Origin: an uncultured Oscillibacter sp.
Lineage (GTDB): Bacteria > Bacillota > Clostridia > Oscillospirales > Oscillospiraceae
Length of the DNA: 27,663 nt
Assembly: GCA_910587705.1 (NCBI GenBank)
Contig: CAJUMX010000025.1
Coordinates: forward strand, 1-27,663
Reading direction: 5' to 3'
Shown here: in pieces, positions 21,534 to 27,663 of the stretch
Layout: each line of letters begins with the position of its first letter
Position numbering within the stretch: position 1 is the first letter of the stretch
Program-made: the position numbers and the translations under genes
Notes under the pieces: generated by a model
Databases searched by the model: none
What the model saw: the letters and a program-made list of their open reading frames with translations, nothing else
Told to the model about the DNA's origin: nothing

Positions 21534-22769
21534 TTAACTCATATCCGTCACCGTGCCGATAAACGCGGGAAGGTTCGTCTCCGTATCCACCAGCATGTAC
21601 AGGAAGGGCCGGTCCAGATAGACCTCCGCCGCCCTGGGCATATCGCCTCCGCTGTCCGCGGTTACCACCGTGGCGGCCCCGGCCTTGGTGCCCTTCTCGT
21701 CTACGGAGAGATCGGTCTTGTGAAGCGCCTGACTGATGAACAGAGGCCCCAGCTCGGAGCGCCCCAGGCCGGAGAGGTCCGCCAGCCCGGGGACAAAGGC
21801 GTCCGTCATGCCCAGGGCCTTCAAGCTCTCGTTCAGCTCTGCCGCGTAGGTGCTGTTGAACTTCGGAATGGCGGCGTAGACCAGGGTCTCCTCCGCGCTT
21901 GCCAGCACCTCGCAAAGCCGCTCTCCCGTCAGGGAGTCCAGGTACTCCCCCAAGGGCAGGCCCTCCTCGGGCAGAAGAGCGGCAAAGGCCCAGCGCCCGC
22001 CCTTATAGGGCTTCCAAAAGCCCTGGGCATGCTCGTCCCGCAGATAGGTCCCCTCCGAGGAGATCATCAGGGTCACGGGCTGTTCCGTGCCGTCCTCTGT
22101 GGTAAAAATCCGGTCGTCCCAGACCTGATTTTTCGTGTAGGTCTCCGCCCACTCCGCCTCCAGGGCCAGGGCGTTCACCAGGACCAGCATGGTCTCCTCC
22201 CGGAGCTCGCTCAAAATCTCCGGAATCATGCCGCGGGTGTGTTTCTCCACCCAGCCGTTGACATCCCGGACGGCGGCGGCGTCAAATCGGGAGGCGTAAA
22301 CCTCCGCCTTGTACCAGCCCGCCGCGGTCTCCAGAAAGTCCTGATCGGCCTCAAAGCTCCCGTCGTCCCGGACCCAGACGGAGTTCGCCAGTTCCACCCG
22401 GCAGTCCTTTTCCCTGGGCAGGTCCGCCGCCCAGGCGGCCAGAACCCCGTTCAGCTCCTCCACCGACAGGCCCAGCACGGCCTCCATTTGTTCCAAGGTC
22501 TCCCCCCGGGCCCCGTTCGCCGTCATGCCCAGGGCGCAGAGCACCGACAGGGGGGATAGCAGGGCGTTCTCCCCCGTCCAGCTTTCCCGCAGCAGCTCCA
22601 GGGAGAACCCCGCCAGGGCGGCGGCGTCCTCCGGTCGAATCTCCCGGGGAATCTCCGCCGGCGCGGGTCTCACCGATTTCGTCAGGCTTCGGGCGCCGCC
22701 GCTGCCGCAGCATCCGGCGAGGCACAGCAGGGCCAATAGCAGGGCGGCTACGCGTTTCCATGCCTTCAT
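21534..22769 (-). CDS. Serpin-family protease inhibitor lipoprotein
   Basis: A 411-residue serpin. The signal peptide ends in the lipobox LAGC (lipidated C20), so it is displayed on the cell surface. Typical serpin segments are NALLSPLSVLCALGMTANGA, ELANSVWV, LVNALALEAEW and the C-terminal DRPFLYMLVD. The reactive-loop hinge (GTKAGAATVVTA, about residues 360-371) has the small residues expected of an inhibitory serpin; the scissile bond is probably near 374. ATG 22769 follows AGGAGG. It is preceded by an ECF-type promoter matching that of the window's own sigma gene. Gut bacterial serpins are known to inhibit host elastases; the target here is unknown. Confidence 0.93.
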   Translation of the reverse strand: MKAWKRVAALLLALLCLAGCCGSGGARSLTKSVRPAPAEIPREIRPEDAAALAGFSLELLRESWTGENALLSPLSVLCALGMTANGARGETLEQMEAVLGLSVEELNGVLAAWAADLPREKDCRVELANSVWVRDDGSFEADQDFLETAAGWYKAEVYASRFDAAAVRDVNGWVEKHTRGMIPEILSELREETMLVLVNALALEAEWAETYTKNQVWDDRIFTTEDGTEQPVTLMISSEGTYLRDEHAQGFWKPYKGGRWAFAALLPEEGLPLGEYLDSLTGERLCEVLASAEETLVYAAIPKFNSTYAAELNESLKALGMTDAFVPGLADLSGLGRSELGPLFISQALHKTDLSVDEKGTKAGAATVVTADSGGDMPRAAEVYLDRPFLYMLVDTETNLPAFIGTVTDMS

Positions 22770-22803
22770 GGCGTGAACCTCCTTTGCGTCCTTTGCCCCT
22801 ATA

Positions 22804-22829
22804 GACGACAAAGCAGCGCCGGAGGTTTC
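22804..22829 (-). promoter_or_regulatory. ECF-type promoter of the serpin gene
   Basis: On the minus strand GAAAC (22825-22829) and CGTC (22804-22807) are 17 nt apart. The extended match CGAAACCT...CGTC is shared with the ECF sigma gene promoter at 9559-9584. The gap from CGTC to the start codon is also nearly equal (about 35 against 37 nt). Confidence 0.7.
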
Positions 22830-22846
22830 GCCTGTCAAGAAATTTT

Positions 22847-23012
22847 TAGAACCTGTATTCCTAGTCGTAGGATGCTGGATGGAGCGGGATTTTTTTCGTC
22901 AGACAAGGAGATTTTCCGCGGCAATCCTGACGGATTGCAAGGGAAACCGACGCGGTATGACGGGAAAAAGACCCGCCAGACAGCGTGCAGCGGCTGTGAA
23001 TACAGGTTCTTA
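22847..23012 (-). repeat. Palindromic MITE-like element, copy 2
   Basis: A 166-bp copy of the element at 13571-13735, same orientation, with termini AGAACCTGTATTC and its complement and the internal inverted pairs partly kept through G-U pairs. Its outer TAA (23010-23012) is the stop codon of the SLH protein gene. The other end lies 18 bp upstream of the serpin ECF promoter. Confidence 0.85.
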
Positions 23013-23975
23013 ATACCAGTCCACCACCCGCACGGAGCAGGTGGCCATCGCGCCGGAGGGCGTGGAGGCAATGATCAGGGCGGTACCGGGCTGAATGGCG
23101 GTGACGGTGCCGTACTGGTCCACCACGGCGGTCCTGGGCTCGGAGGAGGCCCAGGTCACCGTCTGGGCCCGGATGTTGTTGACGGGATACACCACGGCGG
23201 TGAGCCGGTCGACCTGTCCCGGGGAGAGGAGCATGGCGTTTCGGTCCAGATAGACCCGGTAGGAGTCCACGTTCATCAGCGTGGTCCCCCGGCGGAGGGC
23301 GGGCTCCACCATCCGGGCGGTGGCCACCGCCGCCGTATCCCGGGTGATCAGGCTGTTGGGATAGAAGGTGCCCCAGTCGTCGCCGCCCACCAGAACGCCC
23401 GCCCGGTAAAGGCGGTAAATGCCCTGGGCCCCGGGGTCCGACATGGGCACGTCGGGGATGGTCCCGTCCATAACAATGTTGATGCCCCGCAGCGCCTCCG
23501 ACGGGAGGGCCTTGGCCATGATGGCGGCAAAGCTCCGCCGGGTGGCGGGGGCGGTGTAGTCGTCGTATTGGTCGGCGGTGACAATGCCGGTATTCAGGGC
23601 GTATTGGAGACCGCTCATCCCCTCCGGCATGGCCCAGCCGTTATAGGTCCGGTGGAGGAGCACCGCCATGGACACCACCTCCCCCAAGGTAACCCCGCCC
23701 TTGGGGGCGAAGCGTCCGCCCTCCATCAATCCCCGCTCATAGAGGGTTCCCACGCCGTTTTCGTACCAGGCCCCGGTGGGCACGTCGGAAAAGACCCCGG
23801 GGTAATAGTCCCGGCTTCTCCGGAAGTTGTTCAGGCCCAGGGCCATGCCGGTCCACAGGTTGGACGAGACCGCCGTCCGCCCGTCCCAGGGGCCGTAGGA
23901 CACGGCCGCGGCCGCCGGCGCGGCCAAGCTCAAGCACAGCAGCGTCGCCAGGAATGTTGCGATGATCTTTTTCAT
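23010..23975 (-). CDS. Secreted SLH-domain protein with C-terminal Ig-like (Big_2) domain
   Basis: A 321-residue exported protein. The signal peptide (MKKIIATFLATLLCLSLAAPAAAA) is followed by SLH-like repeats from about residue 60: VFSDVPTGAWYENGVGTLYERGLMEGG, the TRRSFAAIMAKALPS stretch, then VPMSDPGAQGIYRLYRAGVLVGG with YPNSLITRDTAAVATARM. The last 80 residues form a bacterial Ig-like domain (VTWASSEPRTAVVDQYGTVTAIQPG). SLH domains usually bind secondary cell-wall polymer, so it is probably a cell-surface protein. The stop codon is supplied by the repeat element. A sigma-A promoter is upstream. Confidence 0.88.
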   Translation of the reverse strand: MKKIIATFLATLLCLSLAAPAAAAVSYGPWDGRTAVSSNLWTGMALGLNNFRRSRDYYPGVFSDVPTGAWYENGVGTLYERGLMEGGRFAPKGGVTLGEVVSMAVLLHRTYNGWAMPEGMSGLQYALNTGIVTADQYDDYTAPATRRSFAAIMAKALPSEALRGINIVMDGTIPDVPMSDPGAQGIYRLYRAGVLVGGDDWGTFYPNSLITRDTAAVATARMVEPALRRGTTLMNVDSYRVYLDRNAMLLSPGQVDRLTAVVYPVNNIRAQTVTWASSEPRTAVVDQYGTVTAIQPGTALIIASTPSGAMATCSVRVVDWY

Positions 23976-24028
23976 AGGAAGCCCTCCTCCGCATTGCGCG
24001 ACTTATCCGGTGGATTCTTTATAAAATA

Positions 24029-24057
24029 AGAATAGACCTCCGCTGGCCTCCCGTCAA
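24029..24057 (-). promoter_or_regulatory. Promoter of the SLH protein gene
   Basis: TTGACG (24052-24057), 17-nt spacer, TATTCT (24029-24034) on the minus strand, about 55 bp before the ATG. The remaining DNA to 24190 shows no supported gene. Confidence 0.7.
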
Positions 24058-24190
24058 GTGGTTTTGGCAAGATTGGAAGAAAAAGGGCGGCATGGTCTGG
24101 CCGGTCCCCCATGTGGCGGGGCCCTGCGCTCTGGACTATCGGGGAAGGCGGTAGACCCGGCGGCGCCGCTGGAGGCGCTGACATGAAACA

Positions 24191-24214
24191 AGCGGACGGC
24201 CAAGGCCGTCCGCT
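24191..24214. terminator. Terminator after the radical SAM gene
   Basis: A perfect 11-bp stem AGCGGACGGCC/GGCCGTCCGCT with loop AA. On the minus strand it is followed by TGTTTC, on the plus strand by CTCCTTTTTT. It lies 13 bp after the radical SAM stop. Confidence 0.75.
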
Positions 24215-24227
24215 CTCCTTTTTTCCG

Positions 24228-25115
24228 TTACGCAATTCTCGCCAGCCACTTTAGGTCATAGGGCTCAAAGACCACCTTCTCATAGGCCGCCACATCCAGG
24301 GGCGTGCCGTCCCAGTCCCCGTGGATATCCCCGTTCTGCTTGATGAGGATGTCATAGAGGATATCGTAGGTCACCCCGTCCACCGGGTCCGTCTCCACCA
24401 CGGTGGAATAGGGCAGGGTCTTGTGGTAGGTCAGCTCCAGCCCGTGGTAATCAAAGTGGAACCCGCAGCGCATCCGGCAGCCGTCCAGGCCGGTGTACCG
24501 GGCAATCTGCTTCAAGTCCTGGAGGATTTTGTCCCCCTCTTCCTCATAGAGGTTCTCCGGCGTGGTGGCGGTATAGTCAAACCGGAACTGGATGGAGGCC
24601 CCGGGGACCTTCTTAAAGCGGTCCAAATAGGGCACCAGGTCCTTGGCGGGGTAATCCTTGTACAGCACGCAGTTCACCCGGAAGGGCACGGGAAGCTGGG
24701 CAAGCAGGCCGTCGTTGGACTCCACCACGTACTTTTGCATGTGCCGGGAGACGTTGATGCAGGTGATTTTGTGCTTGTTCCGCTCCGCGAAGGTCAGGAT
24801 GTCCTCCTCCGTCTGGAACTCGGAGACGGGGAGGGTGGTGTTGATATAAACCTTGTGAGTGGCGGGGATTTCGTCCAGCATGGACTGGAGGACCTGGAGG
24901 TCGGCAAAGGGCTCCCCGCCGGTGAACACAAAGTCGCAATCGGGCGTGATGGCGTCCATCCGGCGGATGCTGGCGCGGATTTTCTCGGCGGAGAAGCCGG
25001 TCAGGTCCGCGTACTCGCCTTTATTGATGCAGAAGGGGCAGTGGTTCTTGCAGTCGTAGGGAACAAAAACCGTCACCGTCGCGCCGCCTTCCCGCGTCTT
25101 GTAGGGATGCTTCAT
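24228..25115 (-). CDS. Radical SAM protein of unknown function
   Basis: A 295-residue radical SAM enzyme. CKNHCPFC (C22, C26, C29) binds the [4Fe-4S] cluster that activates S-adenosylmethionine, and FTGGEPFAD follows as the usual SAM-binding GGE motif. A C-terminal DGCRMRCGFHFDYHG adds two cysteines that might bind another metal or form part of the active site. ITCINVSRHMQKY resembles the beta-strand region of activase-type enzymes. The start ATG has only a weak GGCGAG site. A sigma-A promoter and a leader hairpin precede it, and it seems to be a single gene. The substrate cannot be guessed. Confidence 0.85.
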   Translation of the reverse strand: MKHPYKTREGGATVTVFVPYDCKNHCPFCINKGEYADLTGFSAEKIRASIRRMDAITPDCDFVFTGGEPFADLQVLQSMLDEIPATHKVYINTTLPVSEFQTEEDILTFAERNKHKITCINVSRHMQKYVVESNDGLLAQLPVPFRVNCVLYKDYPAKDLVPYLDRFKKVPGASIQFRFDYTATTPENLYEEEGDKILQDLKQIARYTGLDGCRMRCGFHFDYHGLELTYHKTLPYSTVVETDPVDGVTYDILYDILIKQNGDIHGDWDGTPLDVAAYEKVVFEPYDLKWLARIA

Positions 25116-25150
25116 AACGTCGTCTCGCCTTTCCGTTTATAGTGGTAACG

Positions 25151-25168
25151 GTACGGCCATAGCCGTAC
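25151..25168. promoter_or_regulatory. Dyad in the leader of the radical SAM gene
   Basis: GTACGGC-CATA-GCCGTAC, a perfect 7-bp inverted repeat just downstream of the predicted transcription start. It could be an operator or a leader hairpin. Confidence 0.5.
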
Positions 25169-25178
25169 ACAAACTCTT

Positions 25179-25207
25179 ATTTTAAAGGATTTTCCCCGGA
25201 AGGTCAA
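25179..25207 (-). promoter_or_regulatory. Promoter of the radical SAM gene
   Basis: TTGACC (25202-25207), 17-nt spacer, TAAAAT (25179-25184) on the minus strand. The leader is about 57 nt. Confidence 0.7.
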
Positions 25208-25289
25208 GAGCTATTCGGAAAATTGCTGTTGAAAAAATCCGAACTTTCCAGTCTAAACGTCCTCTCAAGCCCAATAGGTCAAAACCACC

Positions 25290-25318
25290 CTAACCGAGAG
25301 AGGCGGATTTGCTAAAAT
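25290..25318 (+). promoter_or_regulatory. Probable promoter of the second XRE gene
   Basis: TAAAAT (25313-25318) preceded by TGC (extended -10); the -35 is weak (CTAACC). An inverted pair TTCGGA/TCCGAA lies upstream, within 25214-25242. Confidence 0.45.
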
Positions 25319-25334
25319 AGCGTAGGGTGATAAA

Positions 25335-25556
25335 ATGCGCAGGTTAAAAAGGCTGCGGGAAAAGCGGGGATATTCCCAAAACAAAATGCAAATGCTGACA
25401 GGCATCGATCAGAGTAATTATTCCAAGATAGAGACCGGGAAGCGCACATGGACCATTGACCAGTGCAAGCGCATTGCTTTCGCGCTGGATACCAGCATGG
25501 ACTATCTGCTGGGCCAGACAGATGATCCAAGGCCATATCCCAGACCAGGGAAATAG
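25335..25556 (+). CDS. XRE-family transcriptional regulator
   Basis: A 73-residue helix-turn-helix protein (YSQNKMQMLTGIDQSNYSKIE) ending TSMDYLLGQTDDPRPYP. The C-terminal motif matches the XRE protein at 18104-18340, so the two are probably paralogues. Ribosome site AGGGTGATAAA is of the same type as in the other XRE gene. It stands alone, divergent from the radical SAM gene and followed by a hairpin and repeat DNA. Its target is unknown. Confidence 0.85.
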   Translation: MRRLKRLREKRGYSQNKMQMLTGIDQSNYSKIETGKRTWTIDQCKRIAFALDTSMDYLLGQTDDPRPYPRPGK

Positions 25557-25559
25557 ACG

Positions 25560-25587
25560 ATACCCTGTGCAAAGCCGCACAGGGTAT
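25560..25587 (+). terminator. Hairpin after the second XRE gene
   Basis: Perfect 11-bp stem ATACCCTGTGC/GCACAGGGTAT with loop AAAGCC, 3 bp after the stop. No U-tract follows (GGTAGAGG), so termination is uncertain. Confidence 0.5.
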
Positions 25588-25617
25588 GGTAGAGGCCCCA
25601 CAAGGGATGGCCCGTGG

Positions 25618-25834
25618 TCTATCGGTAGAAGGGAGGAACGGGCCGCCGAGCACCCGCAGGGGTACGCCGCCGCCGAAAGCGGCAAAGCCGCCAACGGCGG
25701 ACACAGGGCGGCGGCCCCTACAGGGTGTTCTATCGGTAGAAGGACAATCCCGGAAGGAATGGGGCGTGGGTAACATGGAGGTTCCGGGGAGGCAGGCCGC
25801 CGTGGGCGGCGGCCCCTACGGGTCCGTTTATCGG
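25618..25834 (+). repeat. REP-like repeat cluster (GGCGGCGGCCCCTAC family)
   Basis: Two exact direct copies of TCTATCGGTAGAAGG (25618-25632 and 25729-25743) flank GC-rich palindromic DNA. GGGCGGCGGCCCCTAC occurs at 25706 and 25804, each followed by a variant of the TTCTATCGG tail; a third relative lies at 14893. No gene is supported between 25557 and 26104. Confidence 0.75.
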
Positions 25835-25974
25835 AGCACCAGCGGCAACGAAAAGAGGAGCTGGTCCATTCAGTGAAGGACAAACCCCCGCTCAACCTAA
25901 TTGCGCGTGGGAAGTCATTCCGGCTCCGCCGATCATTCAGCCGCGCCCCCGTCTCTCGTCCCCCCGCAGGGACG

Positions 25975-26085
25975 ATACTTCTTTTTCTCTTTTGGACCGT
26001 GCACAGCCCGTTTTCTCGTTTTCTTCTGGAAGAAAACGAGAAAATGGGGGGTGCAAAGGACCAGCCATCTTCATGGCTGAATTCT
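25975..26085 (-). repeat. 3'-UTR hairpin element, copy B (after typA)
   Basis: On the minus strand it reads: hairpin CAGCCAT-GAAG-ATGGCTG, long stem-loop, then CCAAAAGAGAAAAAGAAGTAT. The long stem pairs plus positions 26011-26025 with 26030-26044 perfectly (15 bp). It begins about 20 bp after the typA stop, in the same gene-relative orientation as copy A after pyk. After AAGTAT a CGTCCC/GGGACG hairpin follows without a U-tract. Confidence 0.85.
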
Positions 26086-26104
26086 CCCCAGTCGGAGAAG
26101 CCAC

Positions 26105-27663
26105 TTACTTCTTCCCGTGCAGCGCCTTCATCCGCTTTTCGTGGTCCAAAATGCTCTTGCGCATCCGCAAGCTCTTGGGGGTCACCTCCAGCAGCTCGTC
26201 GTCCGCCAGGAACTCCAGGCACTGCTCCAGGCTCATCTGCTTGGGGGGCACCAGCCGCAGCGCGTCGTCGGAGCCGCTGGCCCGGGTGTTGGTCAGCTGC
26301 TTTTTCTTGCACACGTTCACCGTCATGTCCTCGCTCCGGGGGCTGACGCCGATGACCATGCCGCCGTATACCGGCACGCCCGCGCCGATGAACAGCGTGC
26401 CCCGCTCCTGGGCGTTAAAGAGGCCGTAGGTGATGGATTCCCCGGTCTCGAAGGAGATGAGGGACCCGTTGCCCCGGCGGGAGATATCGCCCTTGTAGGG
26501 GGCGTAGCTGTCAAAGACGGAGGCCATAATGCCCTCGCCCTTGGTGTCGGTGAGGAAGTCGTTCCGGTAGCCGAAGAGGCCCCGGGCGGGGACCAGGAAT
26601 TCCACCTTCATCCGGCTTCCCACGGGGGTCATTTCCACCATGTCCGCCTTCCGCTGCCCCAGCTTCTCAATGACCGCGCCCACGCAGTCGGCGGGCACGT
26701 CCACCACCAGCCGCTCGATGGGCTCGCAGGTCTTGCCGTCGATCTCCTTATAGAGCACCCGGGCGGGGGACACCTGGAACTCATAGCCCTCCCGGCGCAT
26801 GGTCTCGATGAGGATGGAGAGGGACATCTCTCCCCGGCCCGCCACGTTGAAGGCGGTTTCCGCGTCCGTCTCCGTCACCCGGAGGGACACGTCCCGCAAC
26901 GTCTCCCGGAAGAGGCGCTCTCGAATCTGCCGGGAGGTGACGAACTTCCCCTCCCGCCCGGCGAAGGGGGAATCGTTGACGGAGAAGGTCATTTCCAGGG
27001 TGGGGGCGGAGATCTTCACGAAGGGCAGGGCCTCCACCGTGTCGGGGACGCAGATGGTGTCTCCGATGGTCACGTCCGGGATGCCGCTCATGGCGATGAT
27101 GTTCCCGGCGAAGGCCTCGGTGACGGGTTTGCGGCCCAGGCCATCGAACTCGTAGATGGCGGTAGCCTTGGCCTTGCGGAGGACGGCCTCCGGGTCGTGG
27201 TAGTTGCACACGGCGATCTCCTGGTTCTGCTTCAGAGTGCCCCGCTCGATGCGGCCGATGGCGATGCGGCCCACGAACTCGTTGTAGTCGATGGAGGAAA
27301 CCAGCATCTGGAAGGGCTGGTCCACCTCCGCCTCCGGGGCGGGGATATATTCCAGGATGGTGTCGAAGAGGGGCTTTAAATCCGTGCCCTGCACCGTGGG
27401 GGAGCAGGAGGCGGTGCCGTTGCGCCCGGAGCAAAAGAGCATGGGGCTGTCCAGCTGCTCGGAGGTAGCGTCCAGGTCCATCAGGAGCTCCAGCACCTCG
27501 TCAATGACCTCATAGACCCGCTGGTCGGGCCGGTCGATCTTGTTCACCACCACGATGACCCGGTGGCCCAGCTCCAAAGCCCGGGAGAGCACGAAGCGGG
27601 TCTGGGGCATGGGGCCCTCGGCGGCGTCCACCAGGAGGATGACGCCGTTGACCATCTTGAGGA
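26105..27663 (-). CDS. typA: Ribosome-associated GTPase TypA/BipA, 5' end cut by the window
   Basis: About 518 residues of a normally 600-615-residue translational GTPase that binds the 70S ribosome and helps assembly and stress growth. The visible part begins just after the switch region (MVNGVILLVDAAEGPMPQTRFVL) and keeps the G4 motif NKID. Domains II, III and V and the TypA-specific C-terminal domain follow (VPARGLFGYRNDFLTDTKGEG, GAGVPVYGGMVIG, TNTRASGSDDALRL), to the end MKALHGKK. P-loop and switch I lie beyond the edge. The 3' UTR carries hairpin element B. Confidence 0.96.
   Translation of the reverse strand, partial: LKMVNGVILLVDAAEGPMPQTRFVLSRALELGHRVIVVVNKIDRPDQRVYEVIDEVLELLMDLDATSEQLDSPMLFCSGRNGTASCSPTVQGTDLKPLFDTILEYIPAPEAEVDQPFQMLVSSIDYNEFVGRIAIGRIERGTLKQNQEIAVCNYHDPEAVLRKAKATAIYEFDGLGRKPVTEAFAGNIIAMSGIPDVTIGDTICVPDTVEALPFVKISAPTLEMTFSVNDSPFAGREGKFVTSRQIRERLFRETLRDVSLRVTETDAETAFNVAGRGEMSLSILIETMRREGYEFQVSPARVLYKEIDGKTCEPIERLVVDVPADCVGAVIEKLGQRKADMVEMTPVGSRMKVEFLVPARGLFGYRNDFLTDTKGEGIMASVFDSYAPYKGDISRRGNGSLISFETGESITYGLFNAQERGTLFIGAGVPVYGGMVIGVSPRSEDMTVNVCKKKQLTNTRASGSDDALRLVPPKQMSLEQCLEFLADDELLEVTPKSLRMRKSILDHEKRMKALHGKK

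Noticed and set aside
24092..24153. Short plus-strand peptide with a VWPVP segment recalling M23 peptidases
   Set aside because: About 20 residues only, no ribosome site and no flanking similarity; probably chance.
25618..25743. Direct repeats as a CRISPR array
   Set aside because: Only two short copies with a GC-rich palindromic interval and no cas genes.

Overview
The window comes from a high-GC, low-repeat Bacillota chromosome, most likely a gut member of the Oscillospiraceae (Flavonifractor/Oscillibacter-like). This is inferred from the gene families (YhaN-type ATPase, TepA, DUF6440, yqeB/yqeC/selD), the AGGAGG ribosome sites and the sigma-A promoters, many with an extended -10 of the form TGC-TATACT. 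No rRNA, tRNA, CRISPR array, prophage or transposase gene was seen. The right edge cuts through typA.

Layout. 1-303: non-coding, with a leftward promoter leaving the window and a rightward promoter for the first gene. 304-7370 (+): yhaN-like ATPase, mrp/NBP35, xpt, a KPVIYLYP-type lipoprotein, guaA, aldose-1-epimerase-like protein. 7412-9522 (-): ECF sigma factor with a membrane anti-sigma candidate. 9705-13454 (-): proline operon proB-proA-DUF1963-proC. 13736-13948 (-): small membrane protein, divergent from a tepA-like protease (14131-14844, +). 15088-15995 (+): DUF6440 protein, membrane protein and XRE regulator. 16210-17646 (+): pyruvate kinase. 17844-18340: divergent RHH and XRE regulators around a large perfect operator. 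18327-18830 (-): greA. 18958-21499 (+): yqeC-yqeB-selD. 21534-25115 (-): serpin lipoprotein, SLH/Ig-like protein, radical SAM protein. 25335-25556 (+): second XRE regulator. 25557-26104: repeat-rich non-coding DNA. 26105-27663 (-): typA.

How the genes work together. proB, proA and proC make proline from glutamate. xpt and guaA serve purine salvage and GMP synthesis. yqeC, yqeB and selD mark selenium-dependent molybdenum hydroxylase maturation, an enzyme class that often oxidises purines or xanthine, so selenium and purine metabolism may meet here. The ECF sigma gene and the distant serpin gene share a near-identical non-sigma-A promoter (GAAACCT, CGTC, 17-nt spacer), which points to an ECF-controlled envelope or protease-defence regulon.

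The most unusual content is non-coding. (1) A 165-bp palindromic element with AGAACCTGTATTC termini occurs twice, each time against the stop codon of a minus-strand gene. (2) A 95-bp hairpin element occurs in the 3' UTRs of pyk and typA, in the same orientation relative to the gene, and its two copies differ by compensatory base-pair changes that keep a 15-bp stem perfect. (3) A GGCGGCGGCCCCTAC-type REP family occurs at 14.9 kb and 25.6-25.8 kb. These three families, plus the ECF/serpin link, are the main candidates for something undescribed.
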